From the NCBI RefSeq assembly GCF_027922185.1, contig NZ_BSFE01000001.1, forward strand, positions 620,001 through 684,000: a DNA stretch of 64,000 bases, given 5' to 3'. This DNA comes from Maricaulis virginensis. GTDB lineage: Bacteria > Pseudomonadota > Alphaproteobacteria > Caulobacterales > Maricaulaceae. The notes under the pieces were generated by a model. It ran no database searches. It was not told the DNA's origin and saw nothing but the letters and a program-made list of their open reading frames with translations. Made by a program: the position numbers and the translations under genes. This document shows, one piece after another, positions 34,424 through 42,786 of the stretch (the first letter of the stretch is position 1; every line of letters starts with the position of its first letter).

Positions 34424-36322
34424 ATGCTCGACACGCTGATCTGGAAAGACGCCACAGAGGCACAACGGCGTCGGGCGCTGGCGCGTCCGGTCGAAACCGG
34501 CACCGCCGACGCGGCGGCCCGCGAGATCGTCGATGCCGTGCGGGCGCGCGGCGACGAGGCGGTCCGCGCCTACGCAGCCCGTCTGGATGGCCACGCGCCG
34601 GACGATTTCCGTGTGCTGGCCGAAGCGCTGCGCGAAGCGCGAAAGGGTATGGACCCGGCCGACATCGAAGCCGTCAAAGCGGCTGCGGACGCTGTGCGGC
34701 GGTTCCACGTCCGCCAGGGTTATTCGGGTTATTCCGTCGAGACCTGGCCTGGTGTCATGGCCTCGCGCCGGGCGACGCCGGTCGATGTGGCGGCACTTTA
34801 CGTGCCCGCCGGCAGTGCGCCGCTCGTCTCGACGCTGATCATGCTGGCTGTGCCGGCCCAGCTGGCCGGTGTGCCGCGGATTGTCGTCGTGGCGCCGCCG
34901 GCCGGTGAGGGCGGGGTGAACCCGGCGCTTCTGGCCACCGCGGAGATTCTCGGCATTGACGAGGTCTATGCGATCGGCGGGGCCCAGGCGATTGCCGCCC
35001 TGGCGACGGGTGCGGCAGGCTTGCCGCGCGCCGACAAGATTTTCGGGCCCGGCAATGCCTATGTGGCCGCTGCCAAATCCTATGTCGCCGGACTGCCGGG
35101 CGGGCCGGCGATCGACCTGCCGGCCGGACCGAGCGAGGTGATGGTGATTGCCGACGACCGCGCCGACGCTGAACTGGTCGCCAGCGACCTGCTCAGCCAG
35201 GCCGAGCACGATCCCTCCGCCCAGGTGGTTCTGGTGTGTTTCGATAGCGCGACCCGCGACCGTGTAATCGCGGCGACCGAAGCCCAGCTGGCGCAATTGC
35301 CCCGGGCGGAAATCGCGCGGGCGGCGCTGGCAAGCTCCTGCACGGTGATCTGCGACACGCTGGAAGAGGCGGCCGAGGTGGCCAATGTCTACGCACCGGA
35401 ACACCTGATCCTGCAGGCCGATGCGGCCGAGCGGCTGGTCGGCCTGGTGCGGCATGCCGGTTCGATCTTTGTCGGTGCCTTCACGCCGGAAGCGGCCGGA
35501 GACTATGCCGCCGGTCCCAATCACACCCTGCCGACCAGTGGAGCTGCGCGCGCCTATGGCGGCGTGACGGTCGAGGCCTTCCAGAAGACCACGACCATCC
35601 TGCGTGCCACGGCCGAGGGCGCGGCGGCGATGGCGCCCGCCGTCGAGCGTCTGGCAGCGCTGGAAGGGCTGGAGGCTCACGCGACAGCGATGCGTCTGCG
35701 CCGTGAACGGGCCGGGGCCCAGCCGGGTGTGGCTGCGGCCGGCGGTCCGCGCGCTGGCACGAAACGCCGCAAGACAGCCGAGACGGATGTCACCGTGACC
35801 GTCAATCTCGATCGCGACGGGCCCAGCCGGATTGCGACCGGTGTGGGTTATTTCGATCACATGCTCGAACAGGTCGCCCGTCATGGCGGGATCGCGCTGG
35901 ACGTGGCGGTGGAGGGCGATCTTCACATCGATGCCCACCACACGATCGAGGATGTCTGCCTGACGTTCGGCGAGGCCTTGCGCGAGGCGTTGCGGGACAA
36001 GCGCGGTCTTGCCCGCTTCGGGTTCGAACTGCCGATGGACGAGACGCGGGCTGCGGTCTGGATCGATCTTTCAGGGCGGCCGTTTGCCAAATTCGAGGGC
36101 GAGATCCCCGGCGAGACCGTTGGCGAATTCCCGGTCGAGATGACGGCGCACGCCTTCCGCTCCATCGCGGAGAGCCTGGGTGCGGCGATCCATGTGAAAG
36201 TCGAGGGCGAGAATGCCCACCACATGGTCGAGGCCTGTTTCAAGGCTTTCGGCCGCGCCCTGCGCAAGGCCGTGCGGGTCGAGGGCGATGCGCTGCCGTC
36301 GACCAAGGGAATGCTGGCATGA
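34424..36322 (+). CDS. hisDB: HisD-HisB fusion: histidinol dehydrogenase + imidazoleglycerol-phosphate dehydratase
   Basis: One uninterrupted frame of 632 residues covering two enzymes. Residues 1 to about 428 are a complete histidinol dehydrogenase: KIFGPGNAYVAAAK, the zinc/catalytic SQAEHDPSAQ, YAPEHLILQ with the catalytic Glu-His, and PNHTLPTSGAARAYGG. After a linker (about 429-447, RERAGAQPGVAAAGGPRAG) comes an IGP dehydratase to the end: GYFDHMLEQVARHGG, HIDAHHTIEDVCL (metal histidines), FELPMDET, AHHMVEACFKAFGRAL and RVEGDALPSTKG. The IGPD half resembles the C-terminal half of the enterobacterial bifunctional HisB. An in-frame ATG at 35690 could in principle start a separate HisB, but its GGAGG is about 14 bases away. 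Neither hisC nor a histidinol-phosphatase domain is present. Confidence 0.93.
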   Translation: MLDTLIWKDATEAQRRRALARPVETGTADAAAREIVDAVRARGDEAVRAYAARLDGHAPDDFRVLAEALREARKGMDPADIEAVKAAADAVRRFHVRQGYSGYSVETWPGVMASRRATPVDVAALYVPAGSAPLVSTLIMLAVPAQLAGVPRIVVVAPPAGEGGVNPALLATAEILGIDEVYAIGGAQAIAALATGAAGLPRADKIFGPGNAYVAAAKSYVAGLPGGPAIDLPAGPSEVMVIADDRADAELVASDLLSQAEHDPSAQVVLVCFDSATRDRVIAATEAQLAQLPRAEIARAALASSCTVICDTLEEAAEVANVYAPEHLILQADAAERLVGLVRHAGSIFVGAFTPEAAGDYAAGPNHTLPTSGAARAYGGVTVEAFQKTTTILRATAEGAAAMAPAVERLAALEGLEAHATAMRLRRERAGAQPGVAAAGGPRAGTKRRKTAETDVTVTVNLDRDGPSRIATGVGYFDHMLEQVARHGGIALDVAVEGDLHIDAHHTIEDVCLTFGEALREALRDKRGLARFGFELPMDETRAAVWIDLSGRPFAKFEGEIPGETVGEFPVEMTAHAFRSIAESLGAAIHVKVEGENAHHMVEACFKAFGRALRKAVRVEGDALPSTKGMLA

Positions 36323-36918
36323 CCATCGCCCTGATCGATACCGGCTGTGCCAATATCGCCTCGGTGCGGTTTGCACTGGAGCGGGCGGGGTTGGACCATG
36401 ACGTGGTCACCGAACCGGCCGGTGCGGCGGACTGCGACCGCATCATCCTGCCCGGTGTCGGCGCGGCAGGACCGGCCATGGAGCGTCTCAAGGCGCGCGG
36501 CTGGAGCGAGACGCTGCCGCAGGACGGCCGGCCGCTGATGGGTATATGCCTGGGCATGCAGCTCCTGTTCGAACACTCGGCCGAGGGCGATGTCGACGGG
36601 CTCGGACTGCTGCCGGGCCGGGTCGAACGCCTGCCACGGCCGGACGGGCTGGTCTGGCCGCACATGGGCTGGAATGCGCTTGAGGGGTTCGCCGTCGGGG
36701 AACCGTTGCTGACCGGCATTTCGGCCGGATCCCATGCCTATTTCGTGCACGGCTACTACGTTTCCGCCGGCCGGGTGACGCAGGCCCAGTGCGACTACGG
36801 CGTTCCGGTCTCGGCGATTGTGCGTCAGGGGCAGGTCTCCGGCTGTCAATTCCATCCCGAGCGCTCCGGAGCCGTGGGCGCGCGTATCCTTTCCAACTTT
36901 GCGGGTATCAAGGCGTGA
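36319..36918 (+). CDS. hisH: Imidazole glycerol phosphate synthase, glutaminase subunit
   Basis: 199-residue class I glutamine amidotransferase that supplies ammonia to HisF. Seen: the nucleophile Cys77 in GICLGMQLLF and the His-Glu pair in FHPERSG near residue 180. Its ATG overlaps the stop of the hisDB fusion (ATGA) and its stop overlaps the GTG of hisA, so the genes are translationally coupled. HisH and HisF form a heterodimer making IGP and AICAR. Confidence 0.96.
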   Translation: MTIALIDTGCANIASVRFALERAGLDHDVVTEPAGAADCDRIILPGVGAAGPAMERLKARGWSETLPQDGRPLMGICLGMQLLFEHSAEGDVDGLGLLPGRVERLPRPDGLVWPHMGWNALEGFAVGEPLLTGISAGSHAYFVHGYYVSAGRVTQAQCDYGVPVSAIVRQGQVSGCQFHPERSGAVGARILSNFAGIKA

Positions 36919-37649
36919 TCCTCTATCCAGCCATCGACCTTCTCGACGGCCGCGTGGTGCGGCTGCACAAGGGTGAATTCGACGCCGTCACGGATTATGG
37001 CGACGACCCCGTTGCCGTGGCCGAAAAGTTCGGCGAGGCCGGCGCCAGCTGGATCCATGTCGTCGACCTGTCCGGCGCCCGCGACGGCCGGCGCCGGCAG
37101 AGCGATACGATCCGCGATATCTGCCGCACGGGATTGCGGGTGCAGACCGGCGGCGGGGTGCGTTCGTCCGAGGATGTGGAAGATCTCCTGGCGATGGATG
37201 TCGAGCGGGTGATCGTCGGGTCGCTGGCAGTGACGGAGCCGGAAAAAGTGTCCGGATGGCTGGCCCGCTATGGCAGCGAACACATCACGCTGGCGCTGGA
37301 TGTGCGGGCGGTCGGGGGGCAGTATCGCCTGGCCCTGAAGGGCTGGACGGACCTGGCGGACACCACGCTGGACGATGTCGTCAGGGCGTATGACGGGGCG
37401 AAATTGCGCCACGCACTTGTCACGGACATCGGACGTGACGGTGACCTTTCTGGCCCGAATGTGGGACTTTACTGCTACATAAGTGCTCAATTTCCTGACA
37501 TTGCCTGGCAGGCCTCCGGTGGCATTTCATCCCTGGAGGATATCACGGCGGTGCGGGATGCGGGTGTTGCCGGGGCGATTTCCGGCAAGGCCTTGTATGA
37601 AGGCCGGTTTTCTCTTGCGGAGGCGTTGATATGCTCGCAAGACGGATAA
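36915..37649 (+). CDS. hisA: Phosphoribosylformimino-AICAR ribotide isomerase
   Basis: 244-residue (beta/alpha)8 barrel performing the Amadori isomerisation of ProFAR. Seen: PAIDLLDGRVVRLHKGEF with the first catalytic Asp, QTGGGVRSSEDVEDLL and TDIGRDGDLSGPN with the second Asp region, and the phosphate-binding QASGGISS. Translation starts at GTG 36915 within the hisH stop; the longer frame from 36789 lies inside hisH. Its 3' end overlaps hisF by 19 bp. Confidence 0.95.
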   Translation: MILYPAIDLLDGRVVRLHKGEFDAVTDYGDDPVAVAEKFGEAGASWIHVVDLSGARDGRRRQSDTIRDICRTGLRVQTGGGVRSSEDVEDLLAMDVERVIVGSLAVTEPEKVSGWLARYGSEHITLALDVRAVGGQYRLALKGWTDLADTTLDDVVRAYDGAKLRHALVTDIGRDGDLSGPNVGLYCYISAQFPDIAWQASGGISSLEDITAVRDAGVAGAISGKALYEGRFSLAEALICSQDG

Positions 37650-38398
37650 TCCCCTGCCTCGATGTCCGCGATGGCCGCGTCGTCAAGGGCGTGAAATTCC
37701 GCGACCACGAGGATGTCGGCGCGATCGTCGATCTGGCCCGCCGCTATTCCGCCGCCGGCGCCGACGAGCTGGTCTTCTACGACATCGCAGCCTCGGCCCG
37801 CGGAGCCACCGTGGAGCCGGAATGGGTGAGCCGGGTAGCGCGGGAGATCGACATTCCCTTCTGCGTCGCCGGGGGGATCCGCAGTGTCGACGATGCCCGC
37901 GCGCGCCTGTTCGCCGGGGCCGACAAGATCTCGATCAACTCCCCGGCGCTGGAAAGCCCGGACCTGATCGACCGCCTGGCGCACGAATTCGGCAGCCAGT
38001 GTGTCGTTCTCGGCGTGGACAGCCGCAAGATCGAGGGCGAATGGCGGGTGCACCGGTATACCGGCGATCCGGACAAGACCCGCACCGACGAACGCCGTAC
38101 GCTGGACTGGATCGCCGAGGGCCTCGACCGCGGTGCCGGCGAGGTCGTGCTCAACTGCATGGACATGGATGGCGTTCGCGACGGTTATGATATCGAGCAG
38201 CTCGCTGCTGTGAGGGCGATCTGTTCGACCCCCCTGATCGCGTCGGGCGGGGCCGGCCGAAAAGAACACTTCAAATCCGTGTTCGAATTGGCCAATGTCG
38301 ACGGCGCGCTGGCGGCCAGCGTATTTCACAAAGGGGTCATGGAGATAGGCGATCTGAAAGCCTATCTTGCCGCCGAGGGAATCAGGGTCAGACCATGA
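37631..38398 (+). CDS. hisF: Imidazole glycerol phosphate synthase, cyclase subunit
   Basis: 255-residue barrel that cyclises PRFAR with ammonia from HisH. Seen: MLARRIIPCLDVRDGRVVKG with the catalytic Asp11 equivalent, FCVAGGIRSVDDAR, GADKISINSPAL, NCMDMDGVRDGYD with the second catalytic Asp, and LIASGGAG. The length matches the family (256-258). The start lies 19 bp inside hisA and the stop overlaps the hisIE start by 4 bp. Confidence 0.97.
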   Translation: MLARRIIPCLDVRDGRVVKGVKFRDHEDVGAIVDLARRYSAAGADELVFYDIAASARGATVEPEWVSRVAREIDIPFCVAGGIRSVDDARARLFAGADKISINSPALESPDLIDRLAHEFGSQCVVLGVDSRKIEGEWRVHRYTGDPDKTRTDERRTLDWIAEGLDRGAGEVVLNCMDMDGVRDGYDIEQLAAVRAICSTPLIASGGAGRKEHFKSVFELANVDGALAASVFHKGVMEIGDLKAYLAAEGIRVRP

Positions 38399-39027
38399 TT
38401 GAAGCGAACTCCCTGGACTGGCAGAAGTCCGACGGGCTTATTCCGGCCATTGTCCAGGATCATGCCACGCGCCAGGTCCTCATGCTGGGCTATATGAATG
38501 AAGAGGCGCTGGCGAAGACGGTCGAGACCGGCAAGGTGCATTTCTTCTCGCGCTCCAAGCAGCGCCTGTGGAAGAAGGGCGAGACTTCGGGCCACACATT
38601 CAAGCTGATCTCGATTGCCGCCGATTGCGACAAGGACACGCTGCTGGTCGAGGTGAAGCCGAAAGGCCCGGCCTGCCACACCGGCACGGTGAGCTGTTTC
38701 GGCGACGATCTGGCCCCGGGCCTGGGCTTCCTGGCGCATCTGCGCGCGATCATCCGCAAGCGCAAGAAGGACAATCCCAAGGGCTCCTATGTCGGCGGGC
38801 TGATGGCGCGGGCGCCGAAACGCCCGGCCCAGAAGGTCGGCGAAGAGGGTGTGGAAGTGGCCATGGCCGCGGTGTCGGAAAGCAAGGCGGCACTGAAGGC
38901 CGAGGCCGCCGACCTGCTCTTCCATCTCATGGTGCTGCTGGAAAGCCGCGACCTCTCGCTCGAGGATGTCGTCGGCGTGCTGCGCAAGCGCCACGCCGTG
39001 CGCGCGGAAAAGACGGGGCGGAGCTGA
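38395..39027 (+). CDS. hisIE: Bifunctional PR-AMP cyclohydrolase / PR-ATP pyrophosphohydrolase
   Basis: 210 residues. Residues 1 to about 110 are HisI: LMLGYMNEEAL, HFFSRSKQRLWKKGETSGH, and the zinc cysteines around CHTGTVSCF. Residues from about 118 are HisE: KPAQKVGEEGVEVAMA-type motif (RPAQKVGEEGVEVAMAAV) and ADLLFHLMVLL. The two activities are steps 2 and 3 of histidine synthesis. Alphaproteobacteria usually carry separate hisI and hisE genes; the fusion is typical of gammaproteobacteria and Bacteroidetes. It is the last gene of the operon and is followed by a repeat element. Confidence 0.96.
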   Translation: MIEANSLDWQKSDGLIPAIVQDHATRQVLMLGYMNEEALAKTVETGKVHFFSRSKQRLWKKGETSGHTFKLISIAADCDKDTLLVEVKPKGPACHTGTVSCFGDDLAPGLGFLAHLRAIIRKRKKDNPKGSYVGGLMARAPKRPAQKVGEEGVEVAMAAVSESKAALKAEAADLLFHLMVLLESRDLSLEDVVGVLRKRHAVRAEKTGRS

Positions 39028-39045
39028 TCGGGGCGACGGGAAGGG

Positions 39046-39203
39046 CTCACCCCGCCTGCGGGGGAGCTGTCCGCGACAGCGGACTGAGGGGGCGGCGCGA
39101 AGCGGCGCAGAGCGTGCCAGCGCGCACCTGTGACTCACCCCCTTCGACCTCACCCGGCCCAAAAGGCCGGGCTCGGCCACTTCCCCCGCTCACGCAGGGG
39201 AAG
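39046..39203. repeat. Intergenic inverted-repeat element, family A-like (copy A4)
   Basis: Ends: ctcaccccgcctgcgggggag on the left, cttcccccgctcacgcagggg on the right. Inside are a tccgcgacagcgga hairpin, cacccccttcgacc and a cccggcccaaaaggccggg hairpin. It starts 18 bp after the hisIE stop. Confidence 0.6.
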
Positions 39204-39233
39204 CCTTGGGTCTGACCTTTGGGGAGGCGTGAA

Positions 39234-41228
39234 ATGGCCAGAACCGGGCTTGTTGCGCTGATCGTTGCAATCGGCATAGCGGTGCCCGCCAGCGCCCAGG
39301 ACGTGATCGTCGTCACCGGCGACCGGGCCGGCGAGGTGCGGGACGCGGCGGCACTGTCGCTCGGCGTGATCGGCGCGGCGGAGATCGCGGAGATTGCCGC
39401 GCAGCATCCGGCCGAACTGCTCAACCGGGAAGCCGGGGTCTTCATTCATCGCGGCAATGGCGCGGAACATCTCACGGCGATCCGCTCGCCCGTGCTGACG
39501 GGCGGGGCCGGGGCGGGCGGTTTTCTCTATCTGGAAGACGGGATTGCCCTGCGCGCACCGGGCTTTGCCAATGTGAACGGGCTGTTCGAGGATATTGGTC
39601 CGCTCGCCGGTGCGGTGGAAGTGCTGCGCGGTCCCGGTCCGTCGCTCTACGGCTCCAACGCCCTGCACGGTCTGGTGAATACACGCACGCCCGACCCGGC
39701 CGCAACGCCTTCGCGTCTCGTCGCCGAGGCGGGCCGTTTCGGGCGCTATCGCGGCGAGGTCGTGCTGGCGCGGCCGGGCGAGACGGTGTCCTCGCTCATC
39801 GCGGTGTCCGCCCGTCACGAGGATGGCTGGCGCGAGGCGGCCGGTCTCGATCATGTGCGTGCCCTGGTGCGGGCCGATGGCGAGGCGCGCGGCATCGACT
39901 GGCGCTTTACCGCCGCCCTGGTGCAGCTGAATCAGGAGACGGCCGGTTATGCCGCGGATTATCGCGACCGCGCCGTGGCGCGGGCCAATGGCGATCCGGA
40001 AGCCTTCCGCGATGCCCTCGCCGGCCGGATGAGCCTGGCCCTGCGCGGTCAGGCGCCGGAGGGCTGGACCTGGTCGCTGACGCCCTACTGGCGGGCCAAT
40101 GCGATGGATTTTCGCATGCATTTCTTCCCGACCGATCCTCTGGAGGAAAGCGGGCACCGTTCGGCGGGCGTGCAGGGCGCGCTGTATCGCGAGCGCGGTG
40201 CCTGGCGGATCACACTGGGCAGCGATCTGGAATGGACGCGCGGCTGGCTGTCGGAAACGCAGGAAAACCCGACCCGCTTCTCTTTCGTCCAGGGCGATCA
40301 TTACGACTATGCGGTCGACGCCCGGGTGGCCGCGCTCTATGCCCGGACCCGCTGGCAGGCGAGCGAGCGGCTGAGCCTGATCGCCGGCGCCCGCTGGGAG
40401 GCGACGCGCTTTGACTACGACAACCGTCTGCCGGACGGATCGGTGGGCCGCTATCTGCGCCTGGCCGACCGCAGCGATGATTTTTCCACCTTCGCACCGG
40501 ACTTCGGATTTCTGTTTGAAGTTACGGAAAATGCCTCACTATTCGGTCGTGTTGCACGCGGGGTGAGGGCGCCGCAGACCGCCGAACTCTACCGGCTGCA
40601 GCCTGGCCAGACGCTTGCCGGGATCGAGCCGGAAACCCTGGACAGTGCGGAACTGGGCTGGCGCCAGGATATCGGCGCCGGGCGGATCGAGATCACGGCT
40701 TTTGCTATGGAAAAGTCCAATGTCTTCTTCCGCGATGCCGACGGTTTCAACGTCACCGACGGCGCCACCGATCATCACGGTGTCGAATTCGATATCGCCT
40801 GGCCGCTGACCGGCACGCTGGAAGCCGGCCTGACCGGCACCTGGGCCCGCCACACCTATGCCTTCGACCGCCCCGTCAGCGCGGCCAGCGAGGGCATCGC
40901 AAAGGGCAATGATGTCGACACGGCACCGCGCTGGCTGTGGACCGGCCGCCTGGCCTGGACGCCCCTGCCGCAGGCGGATGTGTCGCTGGAATGGACCCAT
41001 GTCGGCGCGTATTTCACCGATGCCGGCAACCTCAACACCTATGAGGGCCACGATCTTTTGACCCTGCGCGCGCAATACCGCGTGAGCGAGCGCACAACCC
41101 TCTACGGCGCCATCCGCAATCTCACCGGCGAAGCCTACGCCAACCGCGCCGACTACGCCTTCGGCAATGCCCGCTACTTCCCCGGCGAACCGCGTAATGT
41201 CACTGTGGGTATTCGGGTGACGGGGTAG
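39234..41228 (+). CDS. TonB-dependent receptor (BtuB/CirA-sized)
   Basis: 664-residue outer-membrane receptor. Seen: a signal peptide MARTGLVALIVAIGIAVPASA-Q, a TonB-box-like DVIVVTG, a plug with VEVLRGPGPSLYGSNALHG, and a C-terminal barrel with NLTGEAYANRADYAFG and a last strand ending VTVGIRVTG. GGGGAGG lies 6 bases before ATG 39234. Its length is of the metal-chelate/vitamin class, shorter than the 899-residue receptor at 5377, but the ligand is not evident. A serine hydrolase follows 260 bp downstream, across a repeat element. Confidence 0.94.
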   Translation: MARTGLVALIVAIGIAVPASAQDVIVVTGDRAGEVRDAAALSLGVIGAAEIAEIAAQHPAELLNREAGVFIHRGNGAEHLTAIRSPVLTGGAGAGGFLYLEDGIALRAPGFANVNGLFEDIGPLAGAVEVLRGPGPSLYGSNALHGLVNTRTPDPAATPSRLVAEAGRFGRYRGEVVLARPGETVSSLIAVSARHEDGWREAAGLDHVRALVRADGEARGIDWRFTAALVQLNQETAGYAADYRDRAVARANGDPEAFRDALAGRMSLALRGQAPEGWTWSLTPYWRANAMDFRMHFFPTDPLEESGHRSAGVQGALYRERGAWRITLGSDLEWTRGWLSETQENPTRFSFVQGDHYDYAVDARVAALYARTRWQASERLSLIAGARWEATRFDYDNRLPDGSVGRYLRLADRSDDFSTFAPDFGFLFEVTENASLFGRVARGVRAPQTAELYRLQPGQTLAGIEPETLDSAELGWRQDIGAGRIEITAFAMEKSNVFFRDADGFNVTDGATDHHGVEFDIAWPLTGTLEAGLTGTWARHTYAFDRPVSAASEGIAKGNDVDTAPRWLWTGRLAWTPLPQADVSLEWTHVGAYFTDAGNLNTYEGHDLLTLRAQYRVSERTTLYGAIRNLTGEAYANRADYAFGNARYFPGEPRNVTVGIRVTG

Positions 41229-41274
41229 GATTTCGGGGCATCGGACACGACACAGGCAGACCCACGCGATACCG

Positions 41275-41451
41275 CGCCATCCTTCCCCTTGATGGGGAAG
41301 GTGGGCCCTCCGTAGCCTTGGCGAAGGAGGGGCCGGAAGGGGTGAATCCCGGTGCCGACAGGTTTGCTGGAAACCTCCGACACTTCGCCGCCACCCCATC
41401 CACCACGCCTTCGGCGCGGTCCCCCTTCCCCATCAAGGGGAAGGATGGCGT
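41275..41451. repeat. Intergenic element with perfect 27-bp terminal inverted repeats, family B (copy B1)
   Basis: 41275-41301 and 41425-41451 are exact inverted copies (27 of 27). Each starts CGCCATCC and is itself a CCTTCCCC-TTGAT-GGGGAAGG hairpin. The 123-bp middle has ggaaggggtgaatcccggtg, shared with copies at 50480 and 56621. No flanking direct repeat is evident. Confidence 0.8.
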
Positions 41452-41488
41452 GTGCCGGCACAATCAGGTCGCCAACCGGGAGAACCGC

Positions 41489-42682
41489 ATGAAACACTTT
41501 CTGACCGCCGCCACAGCCGCGCTGGCCCTCACGGCCACGGCTGCCGCCCAGGACTATTTCCCGCCCCGGGGCGATGCGGACTGGGAGCGGCGGGAGGCGG
41601 CGGAGATGGGGCTGGACCCCGTTGCCCTGCAGGCCGCCGTGGAGTTTGCCATCGCCAACGAGACGGCGCCGCCGGAAGGCTGGACCGGGGTCGATGTGCG
41701 CGATCTGTCCGTCATGGTGCCGCTGACCTGGGCCTATGAACCCTTTTCCAGCCCGGTGGGCGAACTGCGGCCGCGCGGTGGCCCGGCGGGGATCATCCTG
41801 CGCGACGGCTATATCGTCGCCGAGTGGGGCGATCCGGAGCGGGTCGACATGACTTTCTCGATCTCCAAGAGCTTCCTGTCGCACACGGTGGGGCTGGCAG
41901 TGGATGACGGGCTGATCGCCAGCGTCGACGAGCCGGTGTCCGGCTCGGTCGAGGACTCGCGCTTTCATACCGATCACAATGCGCCGATCACCTGGGACCA
42001 GATGCTGCGCCAGACTTCGGGCTGGTGGGGCACGCTGTTCGGCAAGCCGGCCTGGGCCGACCGTCCGGCGCGCGACAATCCTGCGCGCGATCTCGTTGCG
42101 GGTCCGCCGGAGCCAGGTTCTGCATGGGAATACAATGATGTGCGCGTGAATGCTCTGGCGCTGGCTGCACTGCATGTCTGGCAGCGTCCGCTGCCGGATG
42201 TGCTGGCCGAGCGGATCATGGATCCGATCGGCTCGTCCGGCACCTGGGAGTGGCATGGCTATGAGAACAGTCATGTCGAGATCGGCGGGGAAGAGATGTG
42301 GTCGGTCTCCGGCGGCGGCCATTGGGGCGGCGGCATGATGATCTCGGCCTATGACCAGGCGCGCTTCGGCCTGCTGGGTCTCCATCGCGGCAACTGGGAT
42401 GGCGAGCAATTGCTGTCCGAGAGCTGGTATGAGCGTTCGCTGACGCCGACCGATGTGATGCCGTCCTACGGCTATATGAACTTCTTCCTCAACACGCCCG
42501 GCGATGAGCGCGCGGCGATCGCCGTGGAGGAGGCGCCGGCCGGAAGCTTTGCCTATCTGGGTGCCGGCGCGAACATGATCTTCATCGATCCAGAGCACGA
42601 CATCGTCGCCGTCGTCCGCTGGATCGATGCCGGCCAGCGCGGCGCATTCATCCGCCATCTGATGGCGGCGGTGGAGGAGTAG
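41489..42682 (+). CDS. Serine hydrolase (beta-lactamase-like), secreted
   Basis: 397-residue SxxK hydrolase. Seen: signal peptide MKHFLTAATAALALTATAAA-Q, the catalytic SISK (in MTFSISKSFLSH), YND as the second motif (WEYNDVRVNAL), and a C-terminal GGGHWGGGMMIS region. It is probably periplasmic or envelope-located and could be an esterase or amidase. CGGGAG precedes ATG 41489; an upstream frame from 41318 runs through the repeat and is rejected. It is related in family to the hydrolase at 3850-5124, and both neighbour TonB receptors. Confidence 0.9.
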   Translation: MKHFLTAATAALALTATAAAQDYFPPRGDADWERREAAEMGLDPVALQAAVEFAIANETAPPEGWTGVDVRDLSVMVPLTWAYEPFSSPVGELRPRGGPAGIILRDGYIVAEWGDPERVDMTFSISKSFLSHTVGLAVDDGLIASVDEPVSGSVEDSRFHTDHNAPITWDQMLRQTSGWWGTLFGKPAWADRPARDNPARDLVAGPPEPGSAWEYNDVRVNALALAALHVWQRPLPDVLAERIMDPIGSSGTWEWHGYENSHVEIGGEEMWSVSGGGHWGGGMMISAYDQARFGLLGLHRGNWDGEQLLSESWYERSLTPTDVMPSYGYMNFFLNTPGDERAAIAVEEAPAGSFAYLGAGANMIFIDPEHDIVAVVRWIDAGQRGAFIRHLMAAVEE

Positions 42683-42786
42683 GGTCAGAGGCGGCGAGCG
42701 CCGGTCAACCTGTCCGTTTGTGCTATTGCGCATCGCGCCATGCTGCGCCCAACCTGCTGCGATGACGGCAGAGCCAGGGGGATGGC

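Noticed and set aside
33905..35941. 678-codon frame antisense to hisG and the hisDB fusion
   Set aside because: Mirror frame; the plus strand carries conserved his genes with overlapping start and stop codons.
34424..36322. The HisD-HisB fusion as a sequencing frameshift
   Set aside because: Both halves are in one frame with a plausible 20-residue linker and no residue loss at either junction. A frameshift joining hisD to hisB would need hisC to be absent as well. Still worth checking in reads.
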